64,000 bases of DNA from Frisingicoccus caecimuris (lineage in GTDB: Bacteria > Bacillota > Clostridia > Lachnospirales > Lachnospiraceae), in assembly GCF_004340975.1 (NCBI RefSeq), contig NZ_SLXA01000003.1:1-64000 (forward strand), read 5' to 3'. The position numbers were made by a program, and so were the translations under genes. This document shows positions 1 through 7,966 of this stretch, piece by piece. The notes beneath the pieces are model-generated. The model was not told the DNA's origin, did no database searches, and saw only the letters and a program-made list of their open reading frames with translations. Within the stretch, counting starts at the first letter, position 1; the number at the start of each line of letters is the position of its first letter.

Positions 1-119
1 ACCAAATCTACCGGACGGGATTCGAAAAAACTGATAACCAGGGCTGCCGTGAGGCGGCTCTTAATTTTGGGAGGTACTCGCTATTGAGCGTTTACCCGAA
101 AAGAGGTGGCAATAATTGA
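1..119 (+). CDS. possible 3' end of an ORF open to the window edge
   Basis: One forward frame stays open from the window edge to a TGA at 117-119, giving a tail of 38 residues ending in KRGGNN. It has no start inside the window. Composition is compatible with the C-terminus of a real protein, but I do not recognise a family, and a second frame is also open for the first 87 bases. It ends about 80 bases before the hicA gene. Treat it as a possible partial gene only. Confidence 0.25.
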   Translation, partial: QIYRTGFEKTDNQGCREAALNFGRYSLLSVYPKRGGNN

Positions 120-202
120 ACTAAAGCTTCCGCTGTTTTTATAGAGAAAAAGATTGACGCCATATATGATACCACATATAATGTAATCAGGAGGCATCGA
201 AA

Positions 203-460
203 ATGTCAAAATGGGATAAACTAATAATGCGTATATGCAATTTATCGAAAGACCTCCGGTTTGATGAATTACGGAAGGTATTGGAAAGCTACGGATATGA
301 AATGAATGCCCCAAGAAGTGGAAGCAGTCATTATACATTCAGAAAACAGGGCTGTATGCCAATTACGATACCGAAGCATGAACCAATCAAAAAAGTATAT
401 GTAGAAATGGTAAGGCGGATTGTAGAAGGTGAGGCGAAAAATAATGAAGACGCTGAATGA
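203..460 (+). CDS. hicA: HicA-family mRNA interferase toxin
   Basis: This 85-residue protein has the small dsRBD-like HicA pattern. An N-terminal helix (KDLRFDELRKVLESYGYE) leads to the strand-turn GSSHYTFRK, which carries the conserved histidine of the family, and then to PKHEPIKKVYVEMVRRI near residues 60-75. HicA toxins cleave mRNA and are neutralised by HicB. A good ribosome site (AGGAGG) lies about 9 bases before the ATG. The 3' end overlaps the start of the HicB-like gene by 17 bases, the usual toxin-first coupled layout. Function is inferred from family and context. Confidence 0.8.
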   Translation: MSKWDKLIMRICNLSKDLRFDELRKVLESYGYEMNAPRSGSSHYTFRKQGCMPITIPKHEPIKKVYVEMVRRIVEGEAKNNEDAE

Positions 461-806
461 TTATATGGAAATGTCTTATCGTATGGAAATTGTAGAAGAT
501 AAAGAGGAAGGCGGATTTGTGGTTTCATATCCGGATTTGCCTGGTTGTATTACTTGTGGTGAGACTGTGGAAAGCGCAGTGGCAAATGCGCTGGATGCGA
601 AAAAAGCGTGGATAGAAGCAGCATTGGAAGATGGTGTGGAGATTCATGAGCCGGATAGTCTGGAAGATTATTCGGGGCAGTTTAAGTTGAGAATTCCTCG
701 CAGTTTGCACAGGTCACTGGCAGAACATTCTCAGAGAGAAGGAATCAGTATGAATCAATACTGTGTTTATCTTCTTTCCAGAAATGATGCATTATTCTCA
801 AAATAA
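444..806 (+). CDS. hicB: HicB-family antitoxin
   Basis: The N-terminal half has the HicB partial RNase H-like fold pattern (GGFVVSYPDLPGCITCGET, then VESAVANALDAKKAWIEAAL). The C-terminal half (IPRSLHRSLAEHSQREGIS) looks like a ribbon-helix-helix or short HTH DNA-binding region, which in this family autoregulates the operon. The ATG at 444 is preferred to the in-frame GTG at 429 because GAAGGTGAGG sits at a suitable distance before it. That gives about 120 residues. It overlaps the hicA 3' end and should neutralise that toxin. Confidence 0.8.
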   Translation: MKTLNDYMEMSYRMEIVEDKEEGGFVVSYPDLPGCITCGETVESAVANALDAKKAWIEAALEDGVEIHEPDSLEDYSGQFKLRIPRSLHRSLAEHSQREGISMNQYCVYLLSRNDALFSK

Positions 807-1195
807 TGATAGCTGTGTATAATCCATACAATATAAATACCTCTTGCCAAATTACCTATACAAAATTGTTTAAAACATAGGTTTCGGGAGCGAGTTTGAA
901 TAAAAAAATGGAGCTCGGGAATCCAGCATTTATGCGGATTTTCGGGCTCTTTGTATGTAAAACAAAAATAAAGAATTTGCTTAGAAAATGTTCAGGCTTT
1001 TGGATATATTTTGTTTAAATATGAATCGTATCATAGATGCATGAACACAAGGGAGGTATTGCACTTATATCAGGCTGCGGTATAATAGGGATGTTACTTG
1101 CATCCTCTCCAGTGGCAGAAAATATTGTGACCGATATGGGAAAATGAAGAGGCATAATGTATGGGGATTTATGGAAAAGAGAAAGGAAAAGAACG
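807..1195. other. gene-poor stretch with one hairpin
   Basis: This 389-base AT-rich gap separates hicB from the EamA exporter. It holds a terminator-like hairpin at 911-953 and otherwise no gene I can support. A 36-codon open frame at 1037-1147 has no ribosome site and was not accepted. Confidence 0.5.
911..953 (+). terminator. hairpin terminator after hicAB
   Basis: GAGC..CG..AATCC pairs with GGATT..CG..GCTC around an 11-base loop and is followed by a short TTTG tract. It is imperfect, with two G-T pairs and a bulge, and the T-run is weak. It is the only candidate terminator downstream of hicB. Confidence 0.45.
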
Positions 1196-2062
1196 ATGTG
1201 GATACTTTATGCGGTGGGGTCTTCTTTTTTTGCGGGAATTACAGCAATCCTTGCAAAGTGTGGGATTAGGAAAACAGATTCTAATGTGGCGACAGCGATA
1301 CGGACAGTGATTGTACTGCTGTTTTCATGGTTGATGGTGTTGGTTACGGGAACCGGGGAAGGAATCAGACAGATTGACAGCAGGACCTTCCTGTTTCTCG
1401 TGTTGTCGGGATTGGCGACAGGGGCATCCTGGCTGTGTTATTTTCATGCTCTGCAAAAAGGGGATATTAACAAAGTTGTGCCCATTGATAAGTCCAGCAC
1501 GGTGTTGACAATTCTGTTGGCGCTTATATTTCTTCAGGAAGGGATTTCAGGAGTAAAAATACTGTCCGTCTTGCTGATCGGTGGCGGCACGTTGCTTATG
1601 ATTGATAAAAAGGATAAGGAAACGAATGTACAAAAACAAAGCAGCGGATGGATGATTTATGCGGTTCTGTCTGCGGTATTTGCAAGTTTGACTGCTATTT
1701 TGGGAAAGATTGGTATTGCGGGAATTGACTCAAATCTTGGGACAGCAATCCGTACAACCGTGGTACTTGTTATGGCCTGGCTGATGGTGTTTCTTACCGG
1801 GAAACAGGGGGAAGTCCGGAGGATAGAGAAAAAAGAACTGATTTTTATCTGTTTATCCGGACTGGCAACGGGGGCATCATGGTTGTGCTATTACCGGGCG
1901 CTGCAAGACGGTCCGGCAAGTGTGGTCGTTCCCATTGATAAATTGAGTATGCTGGTTACCATTGCTTTTTCGTGGATTGTATTTCATGAAAAATTGACGA
2001 AAAAGTCGACCGCTGGAGTGATACTGATTACAGTGGGAACGGTGTTACTGGCAGTCGTTTAA
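1196..2062 (+). CDS. EamA/DMT-family membrane transporter
   Basis: A protein of about 289 residues with ten predicted membrane segments, built from two homologous EamA halves. The repeat is plain: LSGLATGASWLCYFHALQ in the first half is mirrored by LSGLATGASWLCYYRALQ in the second, and both halves contain VVPIDK. DMT transporters of this kind export metabolites or amino acids; the substrate cannot be read from sequence. The ATG at 1196 is preferred to 1157 because it begins at the first membrane helix and follows GAGAAAGGAAAAG. It appears monocistronic and ends before a strong terminator. Confidence 0.8.
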   Translation: MWILYAVGSSFFAGITAILAKCGIRKTDSNVATAIRTVIVLLFSWLMVLVTGTGEGIRQIDSRTFLFLVLSGLATGASWLCYFHALQKGDINKVVPIDKSSTVLTILLALIFLQEGISGVKILSVLLIGGGTLLMIDKKDKETNVQKQSSGWMIYAVLSAVFASLTAILGKIGIAGIDSNLGTAIRTTVVLVMAWLMVFLTGKQGEVRRIEKKELIFICLSGLATGASWLCYYRALQDGPASVVVPIDKLSMLVTIAFSWIVFHEKLTKKSTAGVILITVGTVLLAVV

Positions 2063-2102
2063 AGCAGAAAGACTGAGAGTTTCGAAATTATTGAGAAATT
2101 TA

Positions 2103-2166
2103 CCTCTTGTTTGTTTAAGGTGGGGTGTTAAAATACCCCCCCCAGAAAACAAACAGGAGGTTTTTT
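2103..2166 (+). terminator. strong intrinsic terminator
   Basis: A 14-base stem (CCTCTTGTTTGTTT at 2103-2116 with AAACAAACAGGAGG at 2147-2160, one G-T pair) encloses a second GGGGT/ACCCC stem and is followed by TTTTTT. It terminates the EamA gene transcript. Confidence 0.85.
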
Positions 2167-2170
2167 ATAA

Positions 2171-2264
2171 TTAGATGTTTGGGTTGATCGTGAAGAGGAA
2201 TCTGGAGAAGTCTGGATATACAAGGGCGGGAATGCTGCATATTATAATAATAACCAGTTCTAAC
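2171..2264 (+). pseudogene. short coding debris of unknown origin
   Basis: The frame starting LDVWVDREEESGEVWIYK and ending in a TAA at about 2264 looks like the C-terminal fragment of a protein, with no start and no upstream partner. It sits between the terminator and the hydrolase remnant. I do not recognise the family. It supports the view that 2.1-2.5 kb is decayed sequence. Confidence 0.25.
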
Positions 2265-2272
2265 ATGATTGT

Positions 2273-2503
2273 TTAAAAGGTCTGCCTCAGACTATGATCA
2301 TCAATGGTCAGACGGATGTTTTGCGTAGTGAAGGAGAAGCTTTTGGGGAAAAGCTTCGATGTGCCGGTGTGGAAGTAACCGCTTTGTGCGTACAGGGAAC
2401 TATTCATGATTTTGTGATCATGATAAAAAACGTCCGGATATCTGTTTTGTATGTCATTGGGGATTGCAATAATAGACAAAGAAAAATGAAATACCTTGCA
2501 TAA
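2273..2503 (+). pseudogene. alpha/beta-hydrolase C-terminal remnant
   Basis: The translation LKGLPQTMIINGQTDVLR followed by GEAFGEKLRCAGVEVTAL and GTIHDF matches the C-terminal third of alpha/beta-hydrolase fold-3 esterases. In those enzymes the Asp of the triad lies in the xxxDxLR strand-turn and the His in GxxHxF. The N-terminal part with the HGGG oxyanion and GxSxG nucleophile motifs is absent. The remaining frame runs on into unrelated sequence up to 2503. An ATG at 2294 could start a 69-residue ORF, but it would encode no complete domain. This is a decayed gene. Confidence 0.6.
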
Positions 2504-2562
2504 AGAAAAAAGTGCGCTTATAATAAATTACAATAAATCTGGAATCAAATAGGAGAGAGACA

Positions 2563-3549
2563 ATGAGTATAAGAGTTGGTATTATAGGTTACGGTAATCT
2601 GGGCCGGGGCGTAGAATGTGCCATTTGCCAGAACCCGGATATGGAATTAAAGGTCGTATTTACAAGAAGGAACCCGGAACAGGTAAAGATATTAACAGAA
2701 GGCACAGTTGTATGCCGCTTGGAAGAAGCGGCGGCGTGGAAGGATAAGCTGGATGTGGTGATTCTCTGCGGCGGAAGTGCCACAGATTTGCCGATGCAGA
2801 CACCGGAATATGCCAGACTGTTTAATGTGGTCGACAGTTTTGATACCCACGCCAGAATTCCGGAACATTTTGCCAATGTTGATGCTTCAGCAAAAGAAGG
2901 AGGCAACGTTGCCATTATTTCTGTTGGATGGGATCCGGGGATGTTTTCATTAAATCGTATGTATGCGAATGCCATTTTACCGGAAGGAAAAGATTATACC
3001 TTCTGGGGCCGGGGCGTCAGTCAGGGACATTCCGATGCGATTCGCCGGATTGCGGGGGTCAAGGATGCGAAACAGTATACCATTCCTGTGGAAAGTGCTC
3101 TGAAGGCTGTGCGTGCAGGTGAAAATCCGGAACTGACAACGCGTCAGAAACATACGCGGGAATGCTTTGTTGTATTAGAGGAAGGTGCCGATGCTGCAAA
3201 GGTTGAAGCAGAGATTAAAAATATGCCGAACTATTTTTCTGATTATGATACAACCGTTCATTTTATCAGTGAAGAAGAATTGAAGAGAAACCATAGCCGT
3301 ATTCCGCATGGAGGCTTTGTGCTGCGGAGCGGTGTGACCGGATGGGAGAAAGAAAACAGCCATCTGATCGAATATAGTTTAAAACTGGATTCTAATCCGG
3401 AATTTACAGCCAGTGTCATTGTGGCTTATGCCCGGGCAGCTTATCGGCTGGCTTCAGAAGGACAGACAGGCTGCAAGACCGTATTTGATATTGCACCGGC
3501 TTATTTAAGTGCAAAAAGCGGTGAAGAACTTCGGGCTTCCATGCTGTAA
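2563..3549 (+). CDS. ddh: meso-diaminopimelate dehydrogenase
   Basis: The 328 residues match the usual length of NADP-dependent meso-DAP D-dehydrogenase, which makes meso-diaminopimelate from tetrahydrodipicolinate in one step for lysine and peptidoglycan. The N-terminus holds the Rossmann motif VGIIGYGNLGRGVE. Characteristic segments follow: VDSFDTHARIPEH, SVGWDPGMFSLNRMYA and the substrate region GRGVSQGHSDAIRRI. An AGGAGAG ribosome site precedes the ATG at a normal distance. The gene appears monocistronic, between decayed sequence and the amidase gene. Confidence 0.95.
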   Translation: MSIRVGIIGYGNLGRGVECAICQNPDMELKVVFTRRNPEQVKILTEGTVVCRLEEAAAWKDKLDVVILCGGSATDLPMQTPEYARLFNVVDSFDTHARIPEHFANVDASAKEGGNVAIISVGWDPGMFSLNRMYANAILPEGKDYTFWGRGVSQGHSDAIRRIAGVKDAKQYTIPVESALKAVRAGENPELTTRQKHTRECFVVLEEGADAAKVEAEIKNMPNYFSDYDTTVHFISEEELKRNHSRIPHGGFVLRSGVTGWEKENSHLIEYSLKLDSNPEFTASVIVAYARAAYRLASEGQTGCKTVFDIAPAYLSAKSGEELRASML

Positions 3550-3745
3550 GTAGAAATTTGCCGGAATTTCTTGAAGATAAGATGGGAACGGCAAAAATTG
3601 ACACTGATTCAGAGAATATGGAGAAATAAACATTCTGAGACGGTTGCAGCGCTGTTTTTTGGATATAATATAATTAATTGTATGACCGTTCTTTGGTTCG
3701 GCCGGGAAGAAGCGAAGAACAAGATGTCAGGAGGAGATGTGAAAC

Positions 3746-4720
3746 ATGTGTACGGCGGCAACGTATAAAACAAAGGATCATTATTTTGGGAGAAACTTGG
3801 ATTTAGAATATTCTTATGATGAGACGGTTACGGTCTCACCGAGAAATTATCCCTTTCATTTTCGGAAGGTGAATGACCTGATGCAGCATTATGCTATGGT
3901 TGGTATGGCCTACGTGGTTGAAGATTATCCCCTGTATTATGATGCAACCAATGAAAAAGGACTGAGCATGGCAGGATTATATTTTCCGGGGAATGCACAT
4001 TATAAGCCAGAAGTCCGGGAAATGAATAATGTGACCACTTTTGAATTGATTCCCTGGATTTTGGGACAGTGCAGGAATATCAGTGAAGTCAGAGTTTTAC
4101 TGGAACATATAAATATCTGGAATGAAAATTTCAGCAGGGAACTTCCAGCGATGCCGCTTCATTGGATGGTTTCTGACAGAGAAGAAAGCATCGTTTTGGA
4201 GGCTGTCGGCGACGGTCTTAAAATCTATGATAATCCGATAGGAATTTTGACAAATAATCCGCCTTTCGACTTTCAGATGTTTCATCTGAGCAATTACATG
4301 AATGTATCGGCCGGACAGGCGAAAAACCGATTTTCAGAAGAACTCGACCTGAAAGCCTGCAGTAAAGGCATGGGAGGTCTGGGCCTGCCTGGAGATTTAT
4401 CCTCAGCCTCCCGATTTGTCAAAGCTGCGTTTACCCGGCTGAATTCGGTTTCGGGGGATTCGGAGTCGGAGAGTATCAGCCAATTCTTCCACATCCTTGG
4501 TTCAGTGGACCAGCAGCGTGGCTGCGTACGGTTAGAAAATCAACTGTACGAGATAACGGTATATTCTTCCTGCTGTAACACGGACAAGGGAATTTATTAT
4601 TATACAACTTATGAAAACAGCCAGATCAGCGGTGTAGATATGTACAGGGAAAATCTGGATGGCAGACAGTTGATCTGCTATCCCTTGATTCAAAATCAGC
4701 AGATTTACATGCAAAACTAA
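3746..4720 (+). CDS. bsh: choloylglycine hydrolase-family amidase (bile salt hydrolase-like)
   Basis: A 324-residue Ntn-hydrolase of the linear C-N amide family, the usual length for bile salt hydrolase. The catalytic cysteine is residue 2 and is exposed by Met removal. Other expected active-site residues are present: R16 and D19 in GRNLDLE, N83 in YFPGNA, N171 in ILTNNPPFDFQ and R223 in SSASRF. It would deconjugate glycine- or taurine-bile acids in the cytosol; penicillin V acylase or acyl-homoserine lactone activity cannot be excluded. AGGAGATG precedes the start. The gene is followed by a bidirectional terminator shared with the convergent PurF-like gene. Confidence 0.88.
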   Translation: MCTAATYKTKDHYFGRNLDLEYSYDETVTVSPRNYPFHFRKVNDLMQHYAMVGMAYVVEDYPLYYDATNEKGLSMAGLYFPGNAHYKPEVREMNNVTTFELIPWILGQCRNISEVRVLLEHINIWNENFSRELPAMPLHWMVSDREESIVLEAVGDGLKIYDNPIGILTNNPPFDFQMFHLSNYMNVSAGQAKNRFSEELDLKACSKGMGGLGLPGDLSSASRFVKAAFTRLNSVSGDSESESISQFFHILGSVDQQRGCVRLENQLYEITVYSSCCNTDKGIYYYTTYENSQISGVDMYRENLDGRQLICYPLIQNQQIYMQN

Positions 4721-4771
4721 AAAAGGCAGACCATTGGTCCACAGGAGTGAGCGGATGGTCTGTCTTTTTTT
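4721..4771. terminator. bidirectional terminator
   Basis: AAAGGCAGACCAT and ATGGTCTGTCTTT pair with one mismatch around a 20-base loop and have an A-run on the left and TTTTTTT on the right. It lies between convergent genes and can serve both. Confidence 0.85.
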
Positions 4772-4779
4772 AAAATTTA

Positions 4780-6201
4780 TTATTTCTTTCCGTCCCAACA
4801 ATAGGTACAGATTTTTTCACGGTCAATACCGATGGCTTCCAGAAGTCCATCGAGGGACTGATATCCAAGAGAATCAAAGCCCATTTTTTCACAGATAGAG
4901 CTAAGCAGACACTTGCCCCTTTCAGTTGACGAATTGGCATATTCCTCCAGATGTTTCTGCCCCTCATCGCCTTCCAACTCCTGAATTGTCCGTCGTGCGA
5001 TCAAATCCATATCGGAACCATTACTGGAGAAGTTCAAATATTTGCAGCTGTACATGATCGGTGGACAGGCGGAGCGAATATGTACTTCTGTGGCATGGGA
5101 ATCATAAAGGAATTCAACGGTTTCCCGTAACTGGGTGCCACGGACAATAGAGTCGTCAACAAAGAGCAATTTTTTACCTTCAATCAATTCCTGAACCGGA
5201 ATCTGTTTCATCTTGGCAACTTGATTACGGATATCCTGATTGGCCGGCATGAAAGAACGGGGCCAGGTCGGCGTATATTTTACAAATGGGCGTGCAAAGG
5301 TTTTTCCACTCTGCATGGAGTAGCCAATGGCATGAGGAATCCCTGAGTCAGGAACACCGGCCACGTAATCCACATCCGGGAGGGTTCCGGCTTCCATCTC
5401 ATCACGGGCCATGATCTCGCCGTTGCGATAACGCATGATTTCAACATTGACACCTTCATAGTTGGAATTCGGATATCCATAGTAGCTCCAGAGGAAGGCA
5501 CAGATTTTCATATCTTTTCCCGCAGGTGCCAGAGTTTCATAATGATCGGAATCCATAAATACAATTTCCTGAGGCCCGAGTTCATAGACGCTTTCATATC
5601 CAAGTTTCGTATAAGCGAAGGACTCAAAAGAAACGCAGTGTCCGTTGTCGCTCCTTCCGATCAGAACCGGCAGGCGACCAAGCTTATCTCTGGCAGCGAT
5701 AATGCCGTCTTTGGTCAGAATCAGAATGGTTGCAGAACCGTCGATCAGCTCCTGGGCATGACGAATGCCGGAGACCAGGTCTTCTTTCTGGTTGATGAGC
5801 GCCGCAATTAATTCAGTGGAATTGACTTTACCTGAGCTCATGGCCATAAATTGGTGACCATGGTCAGAGAAATACTGTTTGATAAGTTCATCCGCATTAT
5901 TAATGATACCGACCATTGTGATCGCGTACAATCCCAGATGGGAACGCACTAAAAGCGGCTGGGGATCGGAATCGCTGATGCAGCCGATGCCGGAGCAGCC
6001 GTGAAAGTCGTACAGATCTTTTTCAAATTTTGTACGAAAAGGGGTATTTTCGATGTTGTGAATCTGGCGCTGAAACCCCTGCTCTGTATCATAAATGATC
6101 ATACCGCCTCGCCGGGTCCCCAGATGTGAGTGATAGTCAACTCCAAAAAAAACGTCAAGCACACAATCCTGCTTTGAAGTGACGCCAAAAAAACCACCCA
6201 T
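4780..6201 (-). CDS. PurF-like amidophosphoribosyltransferase paralogue lacking the N-terminal cysteine
   Basis: 473 residues with the two-domain layout of glutamine PRPP amidotransferase: a class-II glutaminase domain (about 1-230) and a phosphoribosyltransferase domain with the PRPP motif LLFVDDSIVRGTQ. In PurF the glutaminase nucleophile is the cysteine directly after the initiator Met (MCG). Here the sequence reads MGGFFGV, so a glycine replaces it. The start is firm, with AAAGGAGGAACAAACC before the ATG. Glutamine-dependent activity is therefore not expected. It may use ammonia, act on another amine, or be regulatory. From memory such MGGFF proteins recur in Clostridia, which would argue against a recent mutation, but I could not verify this. 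It is not clustered with purine genes. Confidence 0.8.
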   Translation of the reverse strand: MGGFFGVTSKQDCVLDVFFGVDYHSHLGTRRGGMIIYDTEQGFQRQIHNIENTPFRTKFEKDLYDFHGCSGIGCISDSDPQPLLVRSHLGLYAITMVGIINNADELIKQYFSDHGHQFMAMSSGKVNSTELIAALINQKEDLVSGIRHAQELIDGSATILILTKDGIIAARDKLGRLPVLIGRSDNGHCVSFESFAYTKLGYESVYELGPQEIVFMDSDHYETLAPAGKDMKICAFLWSYYGYPNSNYEGVNVEIMRYRNGEIMARDEMEAGTLPDVDYVAGVPDSGIPHAIGYSMQSGKTFARPFVKYTPTWPRSFMPANQDIRNQVAKMKQIPVQELIEGKKLLFVDDSIVRGTQLRETVEFLYDSHATEVHIRSACPPIMYSCKYLNFSSNGSDMDLIARRTIQELEGDEGQKHLEEYANSSTERGKCLLSSICEKMGFDSLGYQSLDGLLEAIGIDREKICTYCWDGKK

Positions 6202-6269
6202 GGTTTGTTCCTCCTTTAAAAATTAAGTCGTATTTTATTGTATATGAAAATCCTGTTTTATACAATGGG

Positions 6270-6298
6270 GTGACTTTTATTTTTTTTTGTGCTATAAT
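6270..6298 (+). promoter_or_regulatory. sigma-A-type promoter for the cdaA-region operon
   Basis: GTGACT (6270-6275) and TATAAT (6293-6298) are separated by 17 bases, about 70 bases before the first gene of the operon. The -10 is perfect and the -35 matches 4 of 6. Confidence 0.55.
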
Positions 6299-6368
6299 AT
6301 TTCAATAATGCCGTTTTATGCTTAGAGAGGGATGAAGGGCGGAAAAACAGAAAATGTGAGGTGTTCAT

Positions 6369-6788
6369 ATGCTCAATAAAGATAAAATTCAAATTATGAG
6401 CCGCTGTGCCATGTATGAAAAGGGGCAGGGCAAAGATGATCTGGCAATCAACCGGTATTTTCAGGGGGATTATGTCCGGCTGAATACATTAAAAACATTG
6501 ATTGGAGTGACCATAGGTTTCGTGATGTGCCTGGGACTCTATCTGGTGCTGAAAGCGGAATATTACATGGAAAATATTGTCGGAATGGACTTTCTGGCCT
6601 TTGGAAAGAGCATATTGAAATATTACGTCATTGTTCTGATTATATTTGCTGTGATCAGTATTCTGTTTTACGGATGGAAATATGCGGATACCCAGAAGCG
6701 GGTGCGATGGTATTATAAAGACCTGCAGAGCCTGGATGAGATTAATGAAGGAAGCGATAAAAAGAATTTGACGGAGGACAATAAATAA
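6369..6788 (+). CDS. small membrane protein, unknown function
   Basis: 139 residues with two predicted membrane segments (about 43-62 and 83-105) flanked by charged cytoplasmic ends. The first 40 residues are soluble and polar (MSRCAMYEKGQGKDDLAINRY). No known catalytic motif is visible. Its stop overlaps the start of the next membrane-protein gene (TAATG), and both lie directly upstream of cdaA. Co-transcription with cyclic-di-AMP genes suggests an envelope or turgor-related role, but this is only context. Confidence 0.65.
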   Translation: MLNKDKIQIMSRCAMYEKGQGKDDLAINRYFQGDYVRLNTLKTLIGVTIGFVMCLGLYLVLKAEYYMENIVGMDFLAFGKSILKYYVIVLIIFAVISILFYGWKYADTQKRVRWYYKDLQSLDEINEGSDKKNLTEDNK

Positions 6789-7921
6789 TGACAAATTTGT
6801 TAGTATTAAAAGAAAAAGTTGTAGGTTTTTATAAAAATTTTGAATACCCGATTCAGATTGTTGGAAAATTTATTCTGGCGATACTGGCTTTCAATTACAT
6901 TAATAATGATCTGGGATATTTTGAGGCATTGACAGGGATAGTTCCGATGCTGTTTTTGTCTGTTATTTGTGCGGTTGTCCCGGTAGCTATATTTGTGCTG
7001 ATTTTTGCGCTGGTCGTATTGCTCCATCTGTTTAAATTGTCGATGGTGCTGTCGGCTGTTGCCCTTGTTGTATTTTTACTATTCTATTTTATCTATTTAA
7101 AATTTGCTCCGGACCAGGGAATTCTTATCGTTCTTTATCCGGTACTGGCCCAGTTTAATCTGCATTACATGATTCCGCTGGTTGGTGCGATGGCCTTTAA
7201 TCCCTTTGCGGCACTGCCGATCGCCTTTGGTGTCATATTTATGAAGGTCATTGGTTATCTGCAGGAAGCAGCCAGCCTGGGAGATCCGGGAACGGATGTT
7301 AAAGAGATCATGACAAGCTATCAGTACATTTTTGATAAATTGTTCGCAGACAGAGAGATGGTTGCATATATTGTGGTATTCACTTTAGTTATTCTCATTG
7401 TTTATGGAATTTCACGTTTGGCTGTTGACTATTCCTGGTATATTGCCATCGGTGTGGGTACTCTGGTGAATGTCATTGGTCTGGCAATGCAGGCTTCCGG
7501 TATTGAAGGGATGAGTGTCGTTATGGTGATTATCGGCTCAGTCATCGGTGGGCTTCTGGCGGCAGCAGCCCAGTTCATGGGATGTACACTGGACTATGCC
7601 CGGAAAGAATCTCTTCAATTTGAAGATGATGATTATTACTACTATGTTAAAGCGGTTCCGAAGATTCAGATCACACAGGCAGAACGGACTGTAAAAACCT
7701 ATGGAAAGAAGTCTAAAAAAGCGAAAAAAACTAAAAAAGGTTCCGGGCATGAGGAAGAAATGATGGTTGCGGCAGAAGGTTCAGGAAGAACAAAAGAACA
7801 GAAAACACAGATCTATGAGGATTTGAAACCGGAAAAAACTGTATCGGTACAGAAACCGGTCAATGACTTTGATGAACTGTCTTTTGATGGCTTTGATTTT
7901 GATGAATTAGACCAGAAATAA
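6788..7921 (+). CDS. polytopic membrane protein with acidic C-terminal tail
   Basis: 377 residues. The first 280 or so contain about eight hydrophobic segments. The remainder is a cytoplasmic tail with a lysine-rich stretch (KKSKKAKKTKKG) and an aspartate/phenylalanine-rich end (SFDGFDFDELDQK). I do not recognise an enzymatic motif. It is translationally coupled to the upstream small membrane protein and lies 45 bases before cdaA, so these four genes probably form one unit. The tail could bind a soluble partner, which is speculation. Confidence 0.65.
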   Translation: MTNLLVLKEKVVGFYKNFEYPIQIVGKFILAILAFNYINNDLGYFEALTGIVPMLFLSVICAVVPVAIFVLIFALVVLLHLFKLSMVLSAVALVVFLLFYFIYLKFAPDQGILIVLYPVLAQFNLHYMIPLVGAMAFNPFAALPIAFGVIFMKVIGYLQEAASLGDPGTDVKEIMTSYQYIFDKLFADREMVAYIVVFTLVILIVYGISRLAVDYSWYIAIGVGTLVNVIGLAMQASGIEGMSVVMVIIGSVIGGLLAAAAQFMGCTLDYARKESLQFEDDDYYYYVKAVPKIQITQAERTVKTYGKKSKKAKKTKKGSGHEEEMMVAAEGSGRTKEQKTQIYEDLKPEKTVSVQKPVNDFDELSFDGFDFDELDQK

Positions 7922-7966
7922 GATATGTCCGTCGGGGACAGATTGTTACTGTAAAGGAGGTGCGGC

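Noticed and set aside
1037-1147. 36-codon ORF (MHEHKGGIALISGCGIIG start)
   Set aside because: No ribosome site, and only a short hydrophobic stretch. It could be debris, but there is not enough support to annotate it.
4780-6201. Missing PurF cysteine caused by a wrong start
   Set aside because: The ATG has an ideal AAAGGAGG site, and the following residues GGFFGV align with the PurF N-terminus, so an alternative start would not restore a cysteine.
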